A stretch of DNA of 64,000 nt from positions 628,887-692,886 of the forward strand of contig NZ_DS022295.1 of the NCBI RefSeq assembly GCF_000153765.1, written 5' to 3'. A model generated the notes under the pieces. It saw only the letters and a program-made list of their open reading frames with translations, had not been told where the DNA came from and did no database searches. Of the stretch, positions 54,401-63,390 are shown one piece after another. Both the position numbers and the translations under genes were made by a program. Positions within the stretch are counted from its first letter, which is position 1. Every line of letters starts with the position of its first letter. Source of the DNA: Mariprofundus ferrooxydans PV-1. Lineage in GTDB: Bacteria > Pseudomonadota > Zetaproteobacteria > Mariprofundales > Mariprofundaceae.

Positions 54401-54856
54401 AGCGAAATCCTGACACTGATCCGTGGAAGCGGTGCAAAACCGGAGTGGATTGAGATCGAAATCACTGAGACCGCAGCCATGAATCAGCCCGAAACAGGCA
54501 TCGGCATTATGCGCGAACTGGTAGAGGGTGGCGTTTCGATTGCCATAGATGACTTTGGCACAGGCTACTCATCACTGGCCTACCTTAAGCAATTACCTGC
54601 TGACCATCTCAAAATCGATATCGCTTTTATCAGAAACCTGCCGGATGATGCTGAGGATGCCGTCATTGTACGTACCATTATAGCCATGGCACACGCGCTG
54701 GGTATGACGGTCGTTGCCGAGGGTGTGGAAACGCAGGCGCAACTGGATTTTCTGCGTCAGGAGGGGTGTGACGGCATTCAGGGCTACCTGCTGGGTAAAC
54801 CATTACCGGCAGATGAAACGAGCACGATGCTGGCCAACAGCAATCTCGCCGTTTAA
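51485..54856 (+). CDS. Membrane c-di-GMP enzyme, PAS-GAF-PAS-GGDEF-EAL
   Basis: 1123 residues. Helix 1 (about 14-30) and helix 2 (about 264-284) bracket a periplasmic sensor. Then come a PAS domain (about 305-420), a GAF-like domain (about 440-565, with the Cys-rich CLCGNTPGSCAESLC), a second PAS (about 570-690), GGDEF (about 692-855) and EAL (about 870-1110). The cyclase site MGGDEFAV is intact, and the inhibitory I-site RVSD lies five residues before it. The EAL motif reads E-S-L, but the other metal/catalytic residues (NIS, EIEITET, DDFGTG, LKID, AEGVET) are kept. Both activities are possible. Confidence 0.93.
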   Translation: MPNSRSTASTLFRYSWLYILLIGLLINFGSYRHMQNMNEKIIGNAIALHSQVKTDAIRAELQQHLDATQAIMAFIHGELDSRTHLEKKEAVTFFRALLDIHPTELNAVSLIPPPAMGEPLTIRQNDIVVVTPLPQASQLRQIAAGDSTSWQIEQVADHTILRIIIATGVADHRAYVVSDWNLQALFETAISNTPIAGLNINIEMLRNHRQQHLLTHTSRMGSGKQVGLEQYAWHGGFDLSGAHFMINAEPVPELVEQFPDNMAHWTLALGLLTTLLLMLLLFNRSRVDEQLQKELSQRTGELSAERHKLAAVIDHALESILVTDEEGRILLANPASNELFGYDEQTWQELSVLKLLMDHNASPTSLHNWLSEQAGNHSSTGVVREMQGRRRDGSIFPCEVAIHAFTAANKRRCSIVVRDMTELTRRQWVQTTLLKLRTTSQASSPLHTRLKQILEDMLMDPWHASAQAGAIFTARGKQQWLTASFGWSAAEKKQHITVPVNQCLCGNTPGSCAESLCIPIKHNNSPLGLLHLQLQPEGPTPQEFLRFCQQAAEIISEMLLREHIRQALEESENKHRQLVETTPMGIVIYSNNKICYINPAAVTMLGASGAGEILGQAVLSFIVPDDREAASADLHTLQQGGYVQPTEERFQRLDGSTFWGELRGVPVEYESQPAVQLLIQDISSRKEAQEQLRLLSYSDELTGLPNRRLYSDRVEQACSMARRRKRPISLLFLDLDRFKLINDTRGHACGDMVLKTVANRLLQTLRVSDTAARMGGDEFAVLLPETEPDKALRVAGKLIAALNQPILIGNQELIIGASIGLASFPADGEDGETLLKHADSAMYYAKQNRLNIHCFSSVMEAVAQRRMQLEDSLRLAAGSGQLSLHYQSQHSLAEGTITGMESLMRWHHPELGNISPGEFIPLAEETGLIRSITAWAITEASRQALVWEEAGIRPERISINISAAELMQQNLASEILTLIRGSGAKPEWIEIEITETAAMNQPETGIGIMRELVEGGVSIAIDDFGTGYSSLAYLKQLPADHLKIDIAFIRNLPDDAEDAVIVRTIIAMAHALGMTVVAEGVETQAQLDFLRQEGCDGIQGYLLGKPLPADETSTMLANSNLAV

Positions 54857-55239
54857 GAGTCTAATTCAGCTACGACAAAAGCCATGGCAATGCCGTCATC
54901 ATCGGTCAGCGACACATGCACCGCCGTGACCCCCTGCTTCTCCGCAACCCGTCTGGCACCACCATATAGCGTGACAGCAGGCTTGCCTGAGGGCAGGTGA
55001 ATCGTCTCTATATCCCGGGGCGCCACCCCCTGGTGAAAGCCGGTTCCCAGTGCCTTGGAGACCGCCTCCTTGGCCGCAAACAACATGGCAAAGCGTCGGG
55101 ACGGATTACCTTTGGCCTGCGACTGCGCTATTTCGGCATCGGTATAGATGCGCTGCAGAAAACGTGTGCCAAAGCGCTCAACCGAACGATTAATACGTGC
55201 AATAACCACACGGTCCACACCAATACCGGCAATCGTCAT
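54853..55239 (-). CDS. acpS: Holo-[acyl-carrier-protein] synthase
   Basis: 128 residues from the ATG at 55239; a TTG six bases earlier is an alternative. The metal-binding GIGVDRVVIARI and the catalytic FAAKEAVSKALGTGF are the AcpS signatures. It attaches 4'-phosphopantetheine to acyl carrier protein. It follows pdxJ, the order seen in many proteobacteria, and its stop overlaps that of the convergent GGDEF-EAL gene. Confidence 0.95.
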   Translation of the reverse strand: MTIAGIGVDRVVIARINRSVERFGTRFLQRIYTDAEIAQSQAKGNPSRRFAMLFAAKEAVSKALGTGFHQGVAPRDIETIHLPSGKPAVTLYGGARRVAEKQGVTAVHVSLTDDDGIAMAFVVAELDS

Positions 55240-55252
55240 CAGCAAGCACCCA

Positions 55253-55963
55253 TCAACGAATCATCACCGCCCGGAAATCTGCAACCGCCTGATGCAACCC
55301 CTTGAAAATCGCATCAGCAATAATGGCATGGCCGATATTGAGCTCTTCAACCTCGGGAAGTGCACAGATCGCAGGTGTATTCTCCAGCGTCAGGCCATGT
55401 CCTGCGTGAACCAACAGGCCGAGATCTGCAGCCAGTTTTGCGCCATCGGCAAGTGCAGCCAGCTCTCTGACCTGTGCTGCCCCCTGATAATTCGCATAAT
55501 GGCCCGTATGCAGCTCAACAACAGCCGCCCCGATCTCCCGGCTTGCCCGAATCTGCTCGGCAACAGGATCGATAAACATCGATACGCGCACACCGGCGGC
55601 GGAGAGGCGCTCAACAGCCGCAGCCATACGGGAGTGTTGACCCACCACGTCCAGCCCACCCTCTGTGGTCAGCTCCTCACGCTTTTCCGGTACCAGACAG
55701 CACGCTTTAGGCTTCAATCGCTCACAGATAGCCACCATCTCGTCGGTAACGCCCATTTCCATATTCAGATGCAGGCCATCGATAGCAGCCAGTCCTTCAA
55801 TATCACGATCCTGAATATGACGTCGATCCTCACGCAGGTGCGCGGTAATGCTGTTGGCCCCGGCAGCAAGGCAGATTGATACCGCCGCCAACGGGTCCGG
55901 ATAAGCCGTCCCGCGCGCCTGGCGGATCGTTGCAATATGGTCAATGTTTACACCAAGATGCAT
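55253..55963 (-). CDS. pdxJ: Pyridoxine 5'-phosphate synthase
   Basis: 236 residues from the ATG at 55963, preceded by AGGAGAG at 6 bases. LGVNIDHIATIRQARGT opens the protein with its phosphate/metal residues; HLREDRRHIQD, LKPKACCLVPEKREELTTEGG and HAGHGLTLENTP are the conserved active-site segments. It closes the pyridine ring of vitamin B6. The usual recO-pdxJ-acpS order is kept. Confidence 0.96.
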   Translation of the reverse strand: MHLGVNIDHIATIRQARGTAYPDPLAAVSICLAAGANSITAHLREDRRHIQDRDIEGLAAIDGLHLNMEMGVTDEMVAICERLKPKACCLVPEKREELTTEGGLDVVGQHSRMAAAVERLSAAGVRVSMFIDPVAEQIRASREIGAAVVELHTGHYANYQGAAQVRELAALADGAKLAADLGLLVHAGHGLTLENTPAICALPEVEELNIGHAIIADAIFKGLHQAVADFRAVMIR

Positions 55964-56001
55964 CCATACTCTCCTGTCATACATTCATTCTCTATTTCTG
56001 C

Positions 56002-56688
56002 TTATCCATGCTGCCGGAAGCTGTCCGGCAGTTTGACGCCGTGTTCACGCAGAACAAGTCCGATCATCATACGCCAGCTCTCCCTGTCCCTTGCTGCCAT
56101 ATGAATGTTCGACTGTCGGATCACGCCGGCCATGCCTTTTCTCAACCCTGCAGATATCTCCATCCCCTCACCGCAATGCTCGCACACCAGATGCGCATGT
56201 TGCCACTGCATCGGTACATCCGCGGCTATCATATCACCGCAAAGCCAGCAGTGTGACAAATCCCCCAGCCATCCCGCCCGCTCCAGCATCAGCCACAATG
56301 CGGCACATTGGCCTTCATCCGCATGGCGATCAGCAAGTAACGACAGGGCTTCATGCAGCTCATGATAGCCGTGAGGGTCCCCGTCCTGAAACAGGGTACT
56401 GCTAACAGCGATCAGCTCCAGTGCCGGGAGCATGCGCGACTCATCCACCAGCTGTTCTCCGCGGCTGATATCTGTCAACGTCCCCATCCCACTGCGTCCG
56501 GGTCGCCAGGTAATATGCAGGCGATACAGCGGTGCCAGTGTGGCGCGAAAAATGCTTTTAGGTCGCCTGGCACCGCGCGCCATGACAGTAATGCGCCCGT
56601 GCCCGGCAGTAAGGATATGACATATCAGTGATGTCTCACTAAAGGGGATACGCCTGAGCAGCAGGCCATCATCGGATATTTCAGCCAT
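56002..56688 (-). CDS. recO: DNA repair protein RecO
   Basis: 228 residues. An OB-fold N-terminus (GLLLRRIPFSETSLICHIL, GRITVMARGARRPKS) is followed by a helical part and a zinc finger with C-W-L-C and C-E-H-C. RecO loads RecA with RecR during gap repair. It is directly downstream of era. Confidence 0.92.
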   Translation of the reverse strand: MAEISDDGLLLRRIPFSETSLICHILTAGHGRITVMARGARRPKSIFRATLAPLYRLHITWRPGRSGMGTLTDISRGEQLVDESRMLPALELIAVSSTLFQDGDPHGYHELHEALSLLADRHADEGQCAALWLMLERAGWLGDLSHCWLCGDMIAADVPMQWQHAHLVCEHCGEGMEISAGLRKGMAGVIRQSNIHMAARDRESWRMMIGLVLREHGVKLPDSFRQHG

Positions 56689-56706
56689 CTGCTGTGGCCG
56701 CCATCC

Positions 56707-57612
56707 CTAGTCCGCACCCAGCCCCAGATCCGACAACTTGCCCGGATGGTTGAACCAGTCCGCATCCACCCTGACCCACAGGTTCAGATGAATCCGGCAA
56801 TCCAGCAATTTCTCCAACCCCATTCTTGCCCGCGTACCAATATCCTTCATACGTTCGCCGCCCTTACCGATCACCATCGGTTTATGACGCTCACTACCGA
56901 CCAGAATTACCGCATCAATCTCGACAGATCCGCCATGCTCTTCAAAACGTTCAATATCAACAGCCGTCTGGAACGGAATCTCCTGCTGCATGGCCAGAAA
57001 CACCTGCTCACGCACATATTCAGCCGCCAGCTGACGCTGGCTCTGATCGGTAAACCAGTCGGGATCATGCAGTGGCGGCTGCTCCGGCAGCAACAGCGTC
57101 AACTGATCCAGCAATGTTTCAATCTGTACGCCGCGTCGGGCCGAAACAGGGATATAGGCTGTAGCACCCGGGTCGAGCTGCTGCATCATGGCCAAACGCG
57201 GCAGCAGCGCCTCTTTTTTAATGGCGTCCACCTTATTCAGCACATGGATACGCGGCTGCTTCAGTCGCCCGTCGGCAAAGCGTTCGATCAACTCGCGCGT
57301 GACGCGATCCAGCGGACAGGTCACATCCTGCATAATAGCCAGCACATCCGCCTCTTCTGCCGCGCCATAGGCTATACGCACCATATTGCGGTTGAGCTGC
57401 TTGTCGCCCTTGTGGATGCCCGGTGTATCGACAAAGATGAGCTGGCGTGCATCATCGTTGTAGATACCGAGGATTCGGTGGCGCGTGGTCTGCGGCTTGG
57501 GCGTTACAATCGCCACCTTGGCCCTGATAATATGGTTCATCAGGGTGGACTTTCCGACATTCGGTCGCCCCAGCAGGGCCACCGTGCCACAACGGAATGC
57601 TGTATCACTCAT
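56707..57612 (-). CDS. era: GTPase Era
   Basis: 301 residues. G-motifs: ALLGRPNVGKSTLMNH (G1), DTPGIHKGDKQLNR (G3), HVLNKVDAIKKE (G4). The C-terminal KH domain has the GKGGERMKDIG loop. It assists 30S maturation by binding the 3' end of 16S rRNA. It overlaps rnc by 8 bases, the classical rnc-era pair. Confidence 0.97.
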   Translation of the reverse strand: MSDTAFRCGTVALLGRPNVGKSTLMNHIIRAKVAIVTPKPQTTRHRILGIYNDDARQLIFVDTPGIHKGDKQLNRNMVRIAYGAAEEADVLAIMQDVTCPLDRVTRELIERFADGRLKQPRIHVLNKVDAIKKEALLPRLAMMQQLDPGATAYIPVSARRGVQIETLLDQLTLLLPEQPPLHDPDWFTDQSQRQLAAEYVREQVFLAMQQEIPFQTAVDIERFEEHGGSVEIDAVILVGSERHKPMVIGKGGERMKDIGTRARMGLEKLLDCRIHLNLWVRVDADWFNHPGKLSDLGLGAD

Positions 57613-58294
57613 CTGTTAATTTACTCCATGCCTGTTCAGCGGCTGCTATTTCGGCCAGTTTTTTTCGCTCGCCACTGCCGTGACCCACAACCTTCTCCTG
57701 CACACTGCAAGTCGCTTCAAAGCGCGGTTGATATCCGACGCCGCGATCAACCAGTACGTATTCAGGCAGACCCCAGCCTTTACCCTGCGTCAACTCCTGC
57801 AAACGACTCTTGGCATCGCGCGGATCCACCCTGCCGATATCATCCAGCATCGGCCGCCATGCTGTAAGCACAACCCGTCGCGACGCATCCCAGCCGGACT
57901 CCTCAAACACCGCACCGATCACAGCTTCGACAGCATTGGCTACAATCGATGGTGACTTGATGCCGTATTCGCCGCGCTCACCATCACCGACAATCAGGCA
58001 GGCAGAGAGCCGCCAGTCGGAGGCGACCACCAACAGGCTATCGCGACAGACAAGGTTTGCGCGCATACGCGAAAGCTGGCCTTCAGGCTCTTCAGGAAAA
58101 CTTTGATGCAGATATTCGGCTACCACCAGTCCGAGCACGGCATCGCCGAGAAATTCAAGACGTTCCAGATCTCCGGAGACTGCACTACGCAGAGCCGAAC
58201 AATGGGTCAGAGCCCGCTTCAACAGTGCCGGGTTATTAAACCTGTATCCAATCACCTGCTGCAACTGCTGCAGTCCTGTCGCCGCTCCGGTCAT
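57605..58294 (-). CDS. rnc: Ribonuclease III
   Basis: 229 residues. The catalytic signature LERLEFLGDAVLGLVV is intact with its metal Glu and Asp; the second acidic set is in NAVEAVIGAVFEESGW. The C-terminal double-stranded-RNA-binding domain follows (AKSRLQELTQGKGWGLPEY). It processes rRNA precursors and double-stranded RNA. It lies 2 bases downstream of the DUF4845 gene. Confidence 0.97.
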   Translation of the reverse strand: MTGAATGLQQLQQVIGYRFNNPALLKRALTHCSALRSAVSGDLERLEFLGDAVLGLVVAEYLHQSFPEEPEGQLSRMRANLVCRDSLLVVASDWRLSACLIVGDGERGEYGIKSPSIVANAVEAVIGAVFEESGWDASRRVVLTAWRPMLDDIGRVDPRDAKSRLQELTQGKGWGLPEYVLVDRGVGYQPRFEATCSVQEKVVGHGSGERKKLAEIAAAEQAWSKLTDE

Positions 58295-58296
58295 CC

Positions 58297-58794
58297 TTAC
58301 GGGCCTGCATGGGGCGAAAAGTGCAGCACAACACGTGCCCGATCACGCCATTTATCCATCCCCGTCAGGCTATGAGGATCATAGTCACCATGCGCATCCA
58401 TCGCTTCAACCGGCCCAAGCAGCCAGACCGTTTCACTGTAGGAGGACCAGATTTCAAGGCCCTTCTCGTCATCTGCTATCTCCAGGTTCACATAGAAACT
58501 GGCGGGCAGGTCCCCGTCTTCAATGTAGTTCAGCTCAAACAGGCGCGGCAGACTGGCTCGCACCGCAGCCACGTCGTCAACACCCTCAGGGTGATTTTTG
58601 ATGATACCGTCAAAGACTGCCTGTACTTTCCAGTCGACATAATAAAAATGCGCAAACTTCATGCCGTTCCATGAAGCAATCCCCAGAATAACCAGCCAGA
58701 TCATCACCTTGATCAGCGAATAACCACGCTGACTATCGTCCGGCCGCCGCACCCGCTCAGGGCAGTCTGTGGTGTTCAGCATCAGGCTACTCAA
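58297..58794 (-). CDS. DUF4845 family membrane protein
   Basis: 165 residues. One hydrophobic helix (SLIKVMIWLVILGIASWNGM, about 26-45) preceded by RGYS, reminiscent of a pilin-like N-terminus. The soluble part has FYYVDWKVQAVFDGII and LEIWSSYSETVWLLGPVEA. DUF4845 genes occupy exactly this place between lepB and rnc in many proteobacteria. Function unknown. It overlaps lepB by 8 bases. Confidence 0.88.
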   Translation of the reverse strand: MSSLMLNTTDCPERVRRPDDSQRGYSLIKVMIWLVILGIASWNGMKFAHFYYVDWKVQAVFDGIIKNHPEGVDDVAAVRASLPRLFELNYIEDGDLPASFYVNLEIADDEKGLEIWSSYSETVWLLGPVEAMDAHGDYDPHSLTGMDKWRDRARVVLHFSPHAGP

Positions 58795-59455
58795 TCAGAT
58801 GCCCCAGACGATCCCAGCGCGGCGCACCTTTCACACTGTCCCATGACCACCAGATGATCGCTGCCCGCCCTACCATGTAAGACTGCGGCACAAAGCCCCA
58901 GAAACGCGAATCGCGGGAGTTATTGCGGTTATCACCCATGGCAAAATACATATTCGGCGGCACAGTCCATTCGCCATCCTTGATTGAAAAGTGCTTACGC
59001 AGCACCGCGTGTTTTACCCCGTCCAGATCCTCTTCATACAGACCGGACACATCCGCGCTGCCGTCACCCATGAAATAGGTCCGCTCACCCTCCTGCACCA
59101 GCGGCATCTCCTTGCCATTCACATACAGGCGATTCTCGCGATAAACGATATGATCGCCGGGCAGACCGACAATACGCTTGATATAATCCTTGCTCTTGTC
59201 ATCCGGATACACGAATACCGCCACATCGCCCCGCTTCGCCTGCTTCGACAGCAACTGGATATCCGTAAACGGAATGCGGAAGCCATAGGTATAACGCAGA
59301 ACGAACAGATAGTCGCCTACCTCCAGTGTCGGCACCATACTGGATGACGGAATTTTAAACGGCGCCACAATAAAGCTGCGGATTACAATGGCCAGCAATG
59401 CAATCACAATCAGGCTTTCCAGCCATTCCCGCCAAACCGGTTTATTACTCTTCAT
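58787..59455 (-). CDS. lepB: Signal peptidase I
   Basis: 222 residues, one N-terminal anchor helix (SLIVIALLAIVIRSFI). The catalytic Ser is in IPSSSMVPTLEVGDYL, the general-base Lys in DYIKRIVGLPGDHI, and the C-terminal GDNRNNSRDSRFWG box is present. It removes Sec signal peptides on the periplasmic side. It is 3 bases downstream of lepA. Confidence 0.97.
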   Translation of the reverse strand: MKSNKPVWREWLESLIVIALLAIVIRSFIVAPFKIPSSSMVPTLEVGDYLFVLRYTYGFRIPFTDIQLLSKQAKRGDVAVFVYPDDKSKDYIKRIVGLPGDHIVYRENRLYVNGKEMPLVQEGERTYFMGDGSADVSGLYEEDLDGVKHAVLRKHFSIKDGEWTVPPNMYFAMGDNRNNSRDSRFWGFVPQSYMVGRAAIIWWSWDSVKGAPRWDRLGHLIE

Positions 59456-59458
59456 TAC

Positions 59459-61285
59459 TTAGCTCCCGTCGCCCAGTTTCAATACAGCCAGGAACGCTTC
59501 CTGAGGTACATTCACACTACCGATAGATTTCATTCGTTTTTTGCCCGCCTTCTGCTTCTCCAGCAGTTTGCGTTTGCGGGAGATATCACCGCCATAACAT
59601 TTTGCAGTCACATTCTTGCGAACGCCCTTGACGGTCTCGCGGGCCAAGATACGGCTGCCGATTGCCGCCTGCAAGGGCACATCAAACTGATGGCGTGGAA
59701 TCAGTTCACGCAGCTTTTTCACCAGATCACGTCCGCGTGACTCGGCAATAGAGCGGTGCACAATCAGGGAGAGAGCATCCACCGGCTCCGCGTGCACCAG
59801 TACATCCAGCTTCACCACATCACTGACAGCAAATTCGGAGATCTCATAATCCATAGATGCATAACCGCGCGATACCGACTTCAGCTTGTCGTAAAAATCG
59901 ATCGCCATCTCGGCCAGCGGCAGGCTGTATGTAAGCATCACACGCCCTTGCCCGATAAACTTCATATCCTGCTGCATACCACGCCGGTCCTGACACAGCT
60001 TGATGATCGTGCCGACAAACTCTTCCGGCATAAAGATATTGGCCAGTACTGTCGGCTCCTCAATACGATCAATCTCCTGTGGCTCAGGAAACTCGCTCGG
60101 ATTGGAAATTTCAATGATAGTACCATCATTTTTATAAATACGGTAAACCACGCTCGGGGCCGTGGTAATCAGGTCGAGATCGTATTCCCGCTCCAGCCGC
60201 TCCTGTACAATCTCCATATGCAGCATGCCCAGAAAACCACAACGAAAACCCAAACCGAGGGCCGAAGATGTTTCCGGTTCAAAGGTAAACGCAGGATCAT
60301 TCATGTGCAGCTTTTCCAGCGAATCGCGCAGATCGTTGTAATCAGCGGAATCCACCGGATAGAGACCGGAAAAGACCATCGCCTTGGGTTCACGGTAACC
60401 GGGCAGAGGTTCACTCGCACCGTTTCTCAGTGTCGTCACCGTATCGCCGACCTTCAGGTCTGCCAGTTTTTTGATGCCGCCAATCAGAAAGCCGACGGCT
60501 CCGGATGAGAGGTGTGAGGTAGAAAACGGTGTCGGCACGAAGTATCCAAGATCCTGTACCTCATAAGAGGCCGCAGTCGGCATCGACATCAGCCGAAAGC
60601 GATCACCTTTTTTCACTGTCCCCTCAAAAATACGAATCAGTGCGACCGCGCCTACATAGGAGTCAAACCATGAGTCCACCACAAGTGCTCTGAGCGGTTT
60701 GTCATCGTGATTTTTTGGCGGGGGAATATATTTTACGATGGCTTCCAGCACATCGATAATGCCCTCTCCCGTCTTGGCCGAAACCGGCAGGGCGAAAGAA
60801 GCATCCAGGCCGATTACATCTTCGATCTGTCGTTTGGCCTCTTCAACATCGGCACTGGGCAGATCAATCTTGTTAATCACCGGAATAATTTCGAGATCAT
60901 TTTCCATCGCCAGATAGACATTGGCCAGGGTCTGCGCCTCCACGCCTTGCGCTGCATCAACGATCAGCAGTGCGCCTTCACAGGCCTGCAGGGATCTGGA
61001 TACTTCATAAGTAAAATCCACATGACCCGGTGTATCAATCATGTTCAACTGATAGATATGACCATCCTTGGCAGGATAATTCAGCGTTGCTGTCTGCGCC
61101 TTGATGGTAATACCGCGCTCCTGCTCCAGATCCATGGAGTCGAGCACCTGTTTCTTCATCTGGCGTTCAGTGAGCGCACCGGTTTCCTCGATCAAACGAT
61201 CTGCGAGGGTCGATTTGCCGTGATCGATATGAGCAATAATGGAGAAATTGCGAATATAGTGTTGAGGATGGGTTGATTTAGTCAT
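59459..61285 (-). CDS. lepA: Elongation factor 4
   Basis: 608 residues from the ATG at 61285, which gives the usual N-terminus ([22 protein letters not shown]). G-motifs [17 protein letters not shown] and NKIDLPSAD are intact. The LepA-specific C-terminal domain ends with [24 protein letters not shown]. It acts on ribosomes with stalled or mistranslocated tRNAs. It is first of the lepA-lepB-DUF4845-rnc-era-recO leftward operon. Confidence 0.97.
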   Translation of the reverse strand: MTKSTHPQHYIRNFSIIAHIDHGKSTLADRLIEETGALTERQMKKQVLDSMDLEQERGITIKAQTATLNYPAKDGHIYQLNMIDTPGHVDFTYEVSRSLQACEGALLIVDAAQGVEAQTLANVYLAMENDLEIIPVINKIDLPSADVEEAKRQIEDVIGLDASFALPVSAKTGEGIIDVLEAIVKYIPPPKNHDDKPLRALVVDSWFDSYVGAVALIRIFEGTVKKGDRFRLMSMPTAASYEVQDLGYFVPTPFSTSHLSSGAVGFLIGGIKKLADLKVGDTVTTLRNGASEPLPGYREPKAMVFSGLYPVDSADYNDLRDSLEKLHMNDPAFTFEPETSSALGLGFRCGFLGMLHMEIVQERLEREYDLDLITTAPSVVYRIYKNDGTIIEISNPSEFPEPQEIDRIEEPTVLANIFMPEEFVGTIIKLCQDRRGMQQDMKFIGQGRVMLTYSLPLAEMAIDFYDKLKSVSRGYASMDYEISEFAVSDVVKLDVLVHAEPVDALSLIVHRSIAESRGRDLVKKLRELIPRHQFDVPLQAAIGSRILARETVKGVRKNVTAKCYGGDISRKRKLLEKQKAGKKRMKSIGSVNVPQEAFLAVLKLGDGS

Positions 61286-61669
61286 TGGCGCGGCAGTGTA
61301 CCGATGCAATCGCGGCGATGCCAACAAACGATTCATCAACAGCCGCACGGCCGCAGAATGACGCGCACTTGCAAAATAACCAAACTCATCTAATTTATGG
61401 GATGCTAGGTGTCTGTCCGACTTATGAGCAATCTACTGCGCGGCAGGAATGGCAGCCAAAATAACCTGATTGATCGTCACATAGTCACCACTATGTTCCT
61501 TTAGAGTCAGGTCGCTTTGACTCGCCCTTCCACCGGCCCGCCGCTACGAGCCACCCTAAGTCCGACAGGTTACCGGGACGATTGATTGGTTCCGGGAGAG
61601 CTGTAGAGGTAGCATTCTTCAATACAATTGTTTTCCGAATTAATCAGCGGATGGGGAGATACGCGTTTC
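61286..61669. other. Divergent intergenic region, about 380 bp
   Basis: The region separates lepA from the SPOR-domain gene. It contains a GGGGAGA ribosome site 11 bases before the SPOR-gene ATG. I see no tRNA, riboswitch or repeat that can be supported. Confidence 0.4.
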
Positions 61670-63310
61670 ATGGGTAAACGGGATGAGAAAGGGAAACAGA
61701 AGGGGCAACAGGAAGCAGAGCTGTTTGAAGAGAGCCTGAGTCATCCGGATGACGACTCTGCTGAGCTGTTCAGCCATCTGCAGGAAGACTTTGAAGCCGC
61801 GCTGGACGAATCGGCAAGTCATAAACAGACACCCGCTGATATCTCACCGGAAGAGATGCAAGAGTTGGTTGATGACGCCACGCACAGCCATGATAAATCA
61901 CTATCCGGCGCAAAAGAAACCGCTCCAACCACCCATACAGGAAAAACAGCTGACGACGCACAAGGTAAACCCCTGTCCGCGCAAACGGATGCAGAAGAAG
62001 CAGACAAACCCCAGGTACAAATGAAAGACGGGGCCAGCAGCAATATGAATGAAGCCGATGAGGTGGACGGTTACTTCGTACAGTTCAGCGAACTGGCAAA
62101 CAGTGCTTCACAACAACAGGAAAACACGCCTGATGATGCAGACGAAGATCTGTTCATGAATTCGGACGAAGACCTGTTTGCCGGTGAAACGCCCTCCCCT
62201 GCACCGGAGCAAAAGCCCATGATACACCCGCTTTCGCCACCAGCAGGCAAGCATAGAGCAGGACGCAGGATTGTAGCTGCCGCCCTGGCACTGGTGGCTG
62301 TCGCGGGCGGCACCATGTACTGGCTTGCCACTCCGGAATCCGATCACCAAACCACTACTGACAGCCATACCCCTGCCACAACAATGACAGATAGCCAACT
62401 GACGCCTCAGGAGCAGGCGATCAATGCGGCGGCCTACCCGGGTGAAGGTGTTGCCGATTCGAAAAAGCAGAAAAAACAATCGCCTGCCGAGCGCATCGCT
62501 GCCGCAGAGAAGATACTGGCCGATGCCCGTGCAGCCAAAGCTAAAAACGTGCAGGCAACAAGTGCAACGACCGAAACAAATGCAAAACAGACGGCCAATG
62601 CGCCAACTACCGCGGAACAAATTGAAACTGCCAAAGCCGAGCTGGCGGCCGAAAAGAAAAGGCTGGCCGATGCAGAAGCTGTTGCCGATAAAATTCGTCA
62701 GGCAAAAGCCGACGCATTGCGGGAGGAGCAACGCCGGGCCAAGGCAGCCGCTGCAGTAAAACAGCTTGCAGAGAACAAGGCTGCAGCTGCCCGGAAAACG
62801 GCCGGGAAACCGGCTACCGGAGAGAAAAGACCGGCAGCTCAACAGGTCGTCATCCGGGAGCACCAACCGATCAGCGACCACTCTGTCAGCAAAAAAATGC
62901 GAACTCCCGGCCAGCGGCAGAACAAGGTCGGGCAGCTGGTTGTTGAGTACGGGGCTCTTGATGGCGGCGCATCGACCAGACCGACCGCCAAACCGGTTAC
63001 CTCCCCTGCAGTAACCCCTGTACATATAGATGCAGCTAAAGCAGGCAAGCAGACGCCTGCTCCGTCCGGACAGGCAGGTCGCTGGGCCGTTATCCTCACC
63101 TCGGCCAGTTCAGATAAATCCGCAAGGCAACAACGGGCTCGTATGCTTGAACTCGGTGTTCAGGCAGAGATAGCAAGAGTCACGAACCACGGTCGGGTTT
63201 TTCATCGCATCCAGATTACCGGTTTCGCAACCCGTCTGCAGGCACAGAAGCAGCTGGATCTCGTCAGCCGCAAGCTCGGACTACATGGTGCAAAAATAGA
63301 AAAACTGTAG
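61670..63310 (+). CDS. SPOR-domain envelope protein
   Basis: 546 residues from the ATG at 61670; an earlier TTG at 61628 is possible. About 190 acidic, low-complexity cytoplasmic residues precede one membrane helix (RIVAAALALVAVAGGTMYWLA). The periplasmic part is Ala/Lys-rich and helical (coiled-coil region AERIAAAEKILADARAAKAK and AELAAEKKRLADAEAVADKIRQ). The C-terminal 75 residues form a SPOR domain (WAVILTSASSDKSARQQ and the final HGAKIEKL), which binds denuded glycan at the division septum. This suggests a division-associated role like DamX/FtsN. Confidence 0.85.
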   Translation: MGKRDEKGKQKGQQEAELFEESLSHPDDDSAELFSHLQEDFEAALDESASHKQTPADISPEEMQELVDDATHSHDKSLSGAKETAPTTHTGKTADDAQGKPLSAQTDAEEADKPQVQMKDGASSNMNEADEVDGYFVQFSELANSASQQQENTPDDADEDLFMNSDEDLFAGETPSPAPEQKPMIHPLSPPAGKHRAGRRIVAAALALVAVAGGTMYWLATPESDHQTTTDSHTPATTMTDSQLTPQEQAINAAAYPGEGVADSKKQKKQSPAERIAAAEKILADARAAKAKNVQATSATTETNAKQTANAPTTAEQIETAKAELAAEKKRLADAEAVADKIRQAKADALREEQRRAKAAAAVKQLAENKAAAARKTAGKPATGEKRPAAQQVVIREHQPISDHSVSKKMRTPGQRQNKVGQLVVEYGALDGGASTRPTAKPVTSPAVTPVHIDAAKAGKQTPAPSGQAGRWAVILTSASSDKSARQQRARMLELGVQAEIARVTNHGRVFHRIQITGFATRLQAQKQLDLVSRKLGLHGAKIEKL

Positions 63311-63390
63311 CTGTTTACTTTAAGCCACACCATTGACAGCCCGGCGACCGCTTCCTAACGTCGCGAAAATTTTTACCATAAGGATCTACA

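Noticed and set aside
56746-57867. Rightward 373-residue open frame
   Set aside because: Antisense to era and rnc; composition is rich in His/Gln/Arg as expected for shadow frames.
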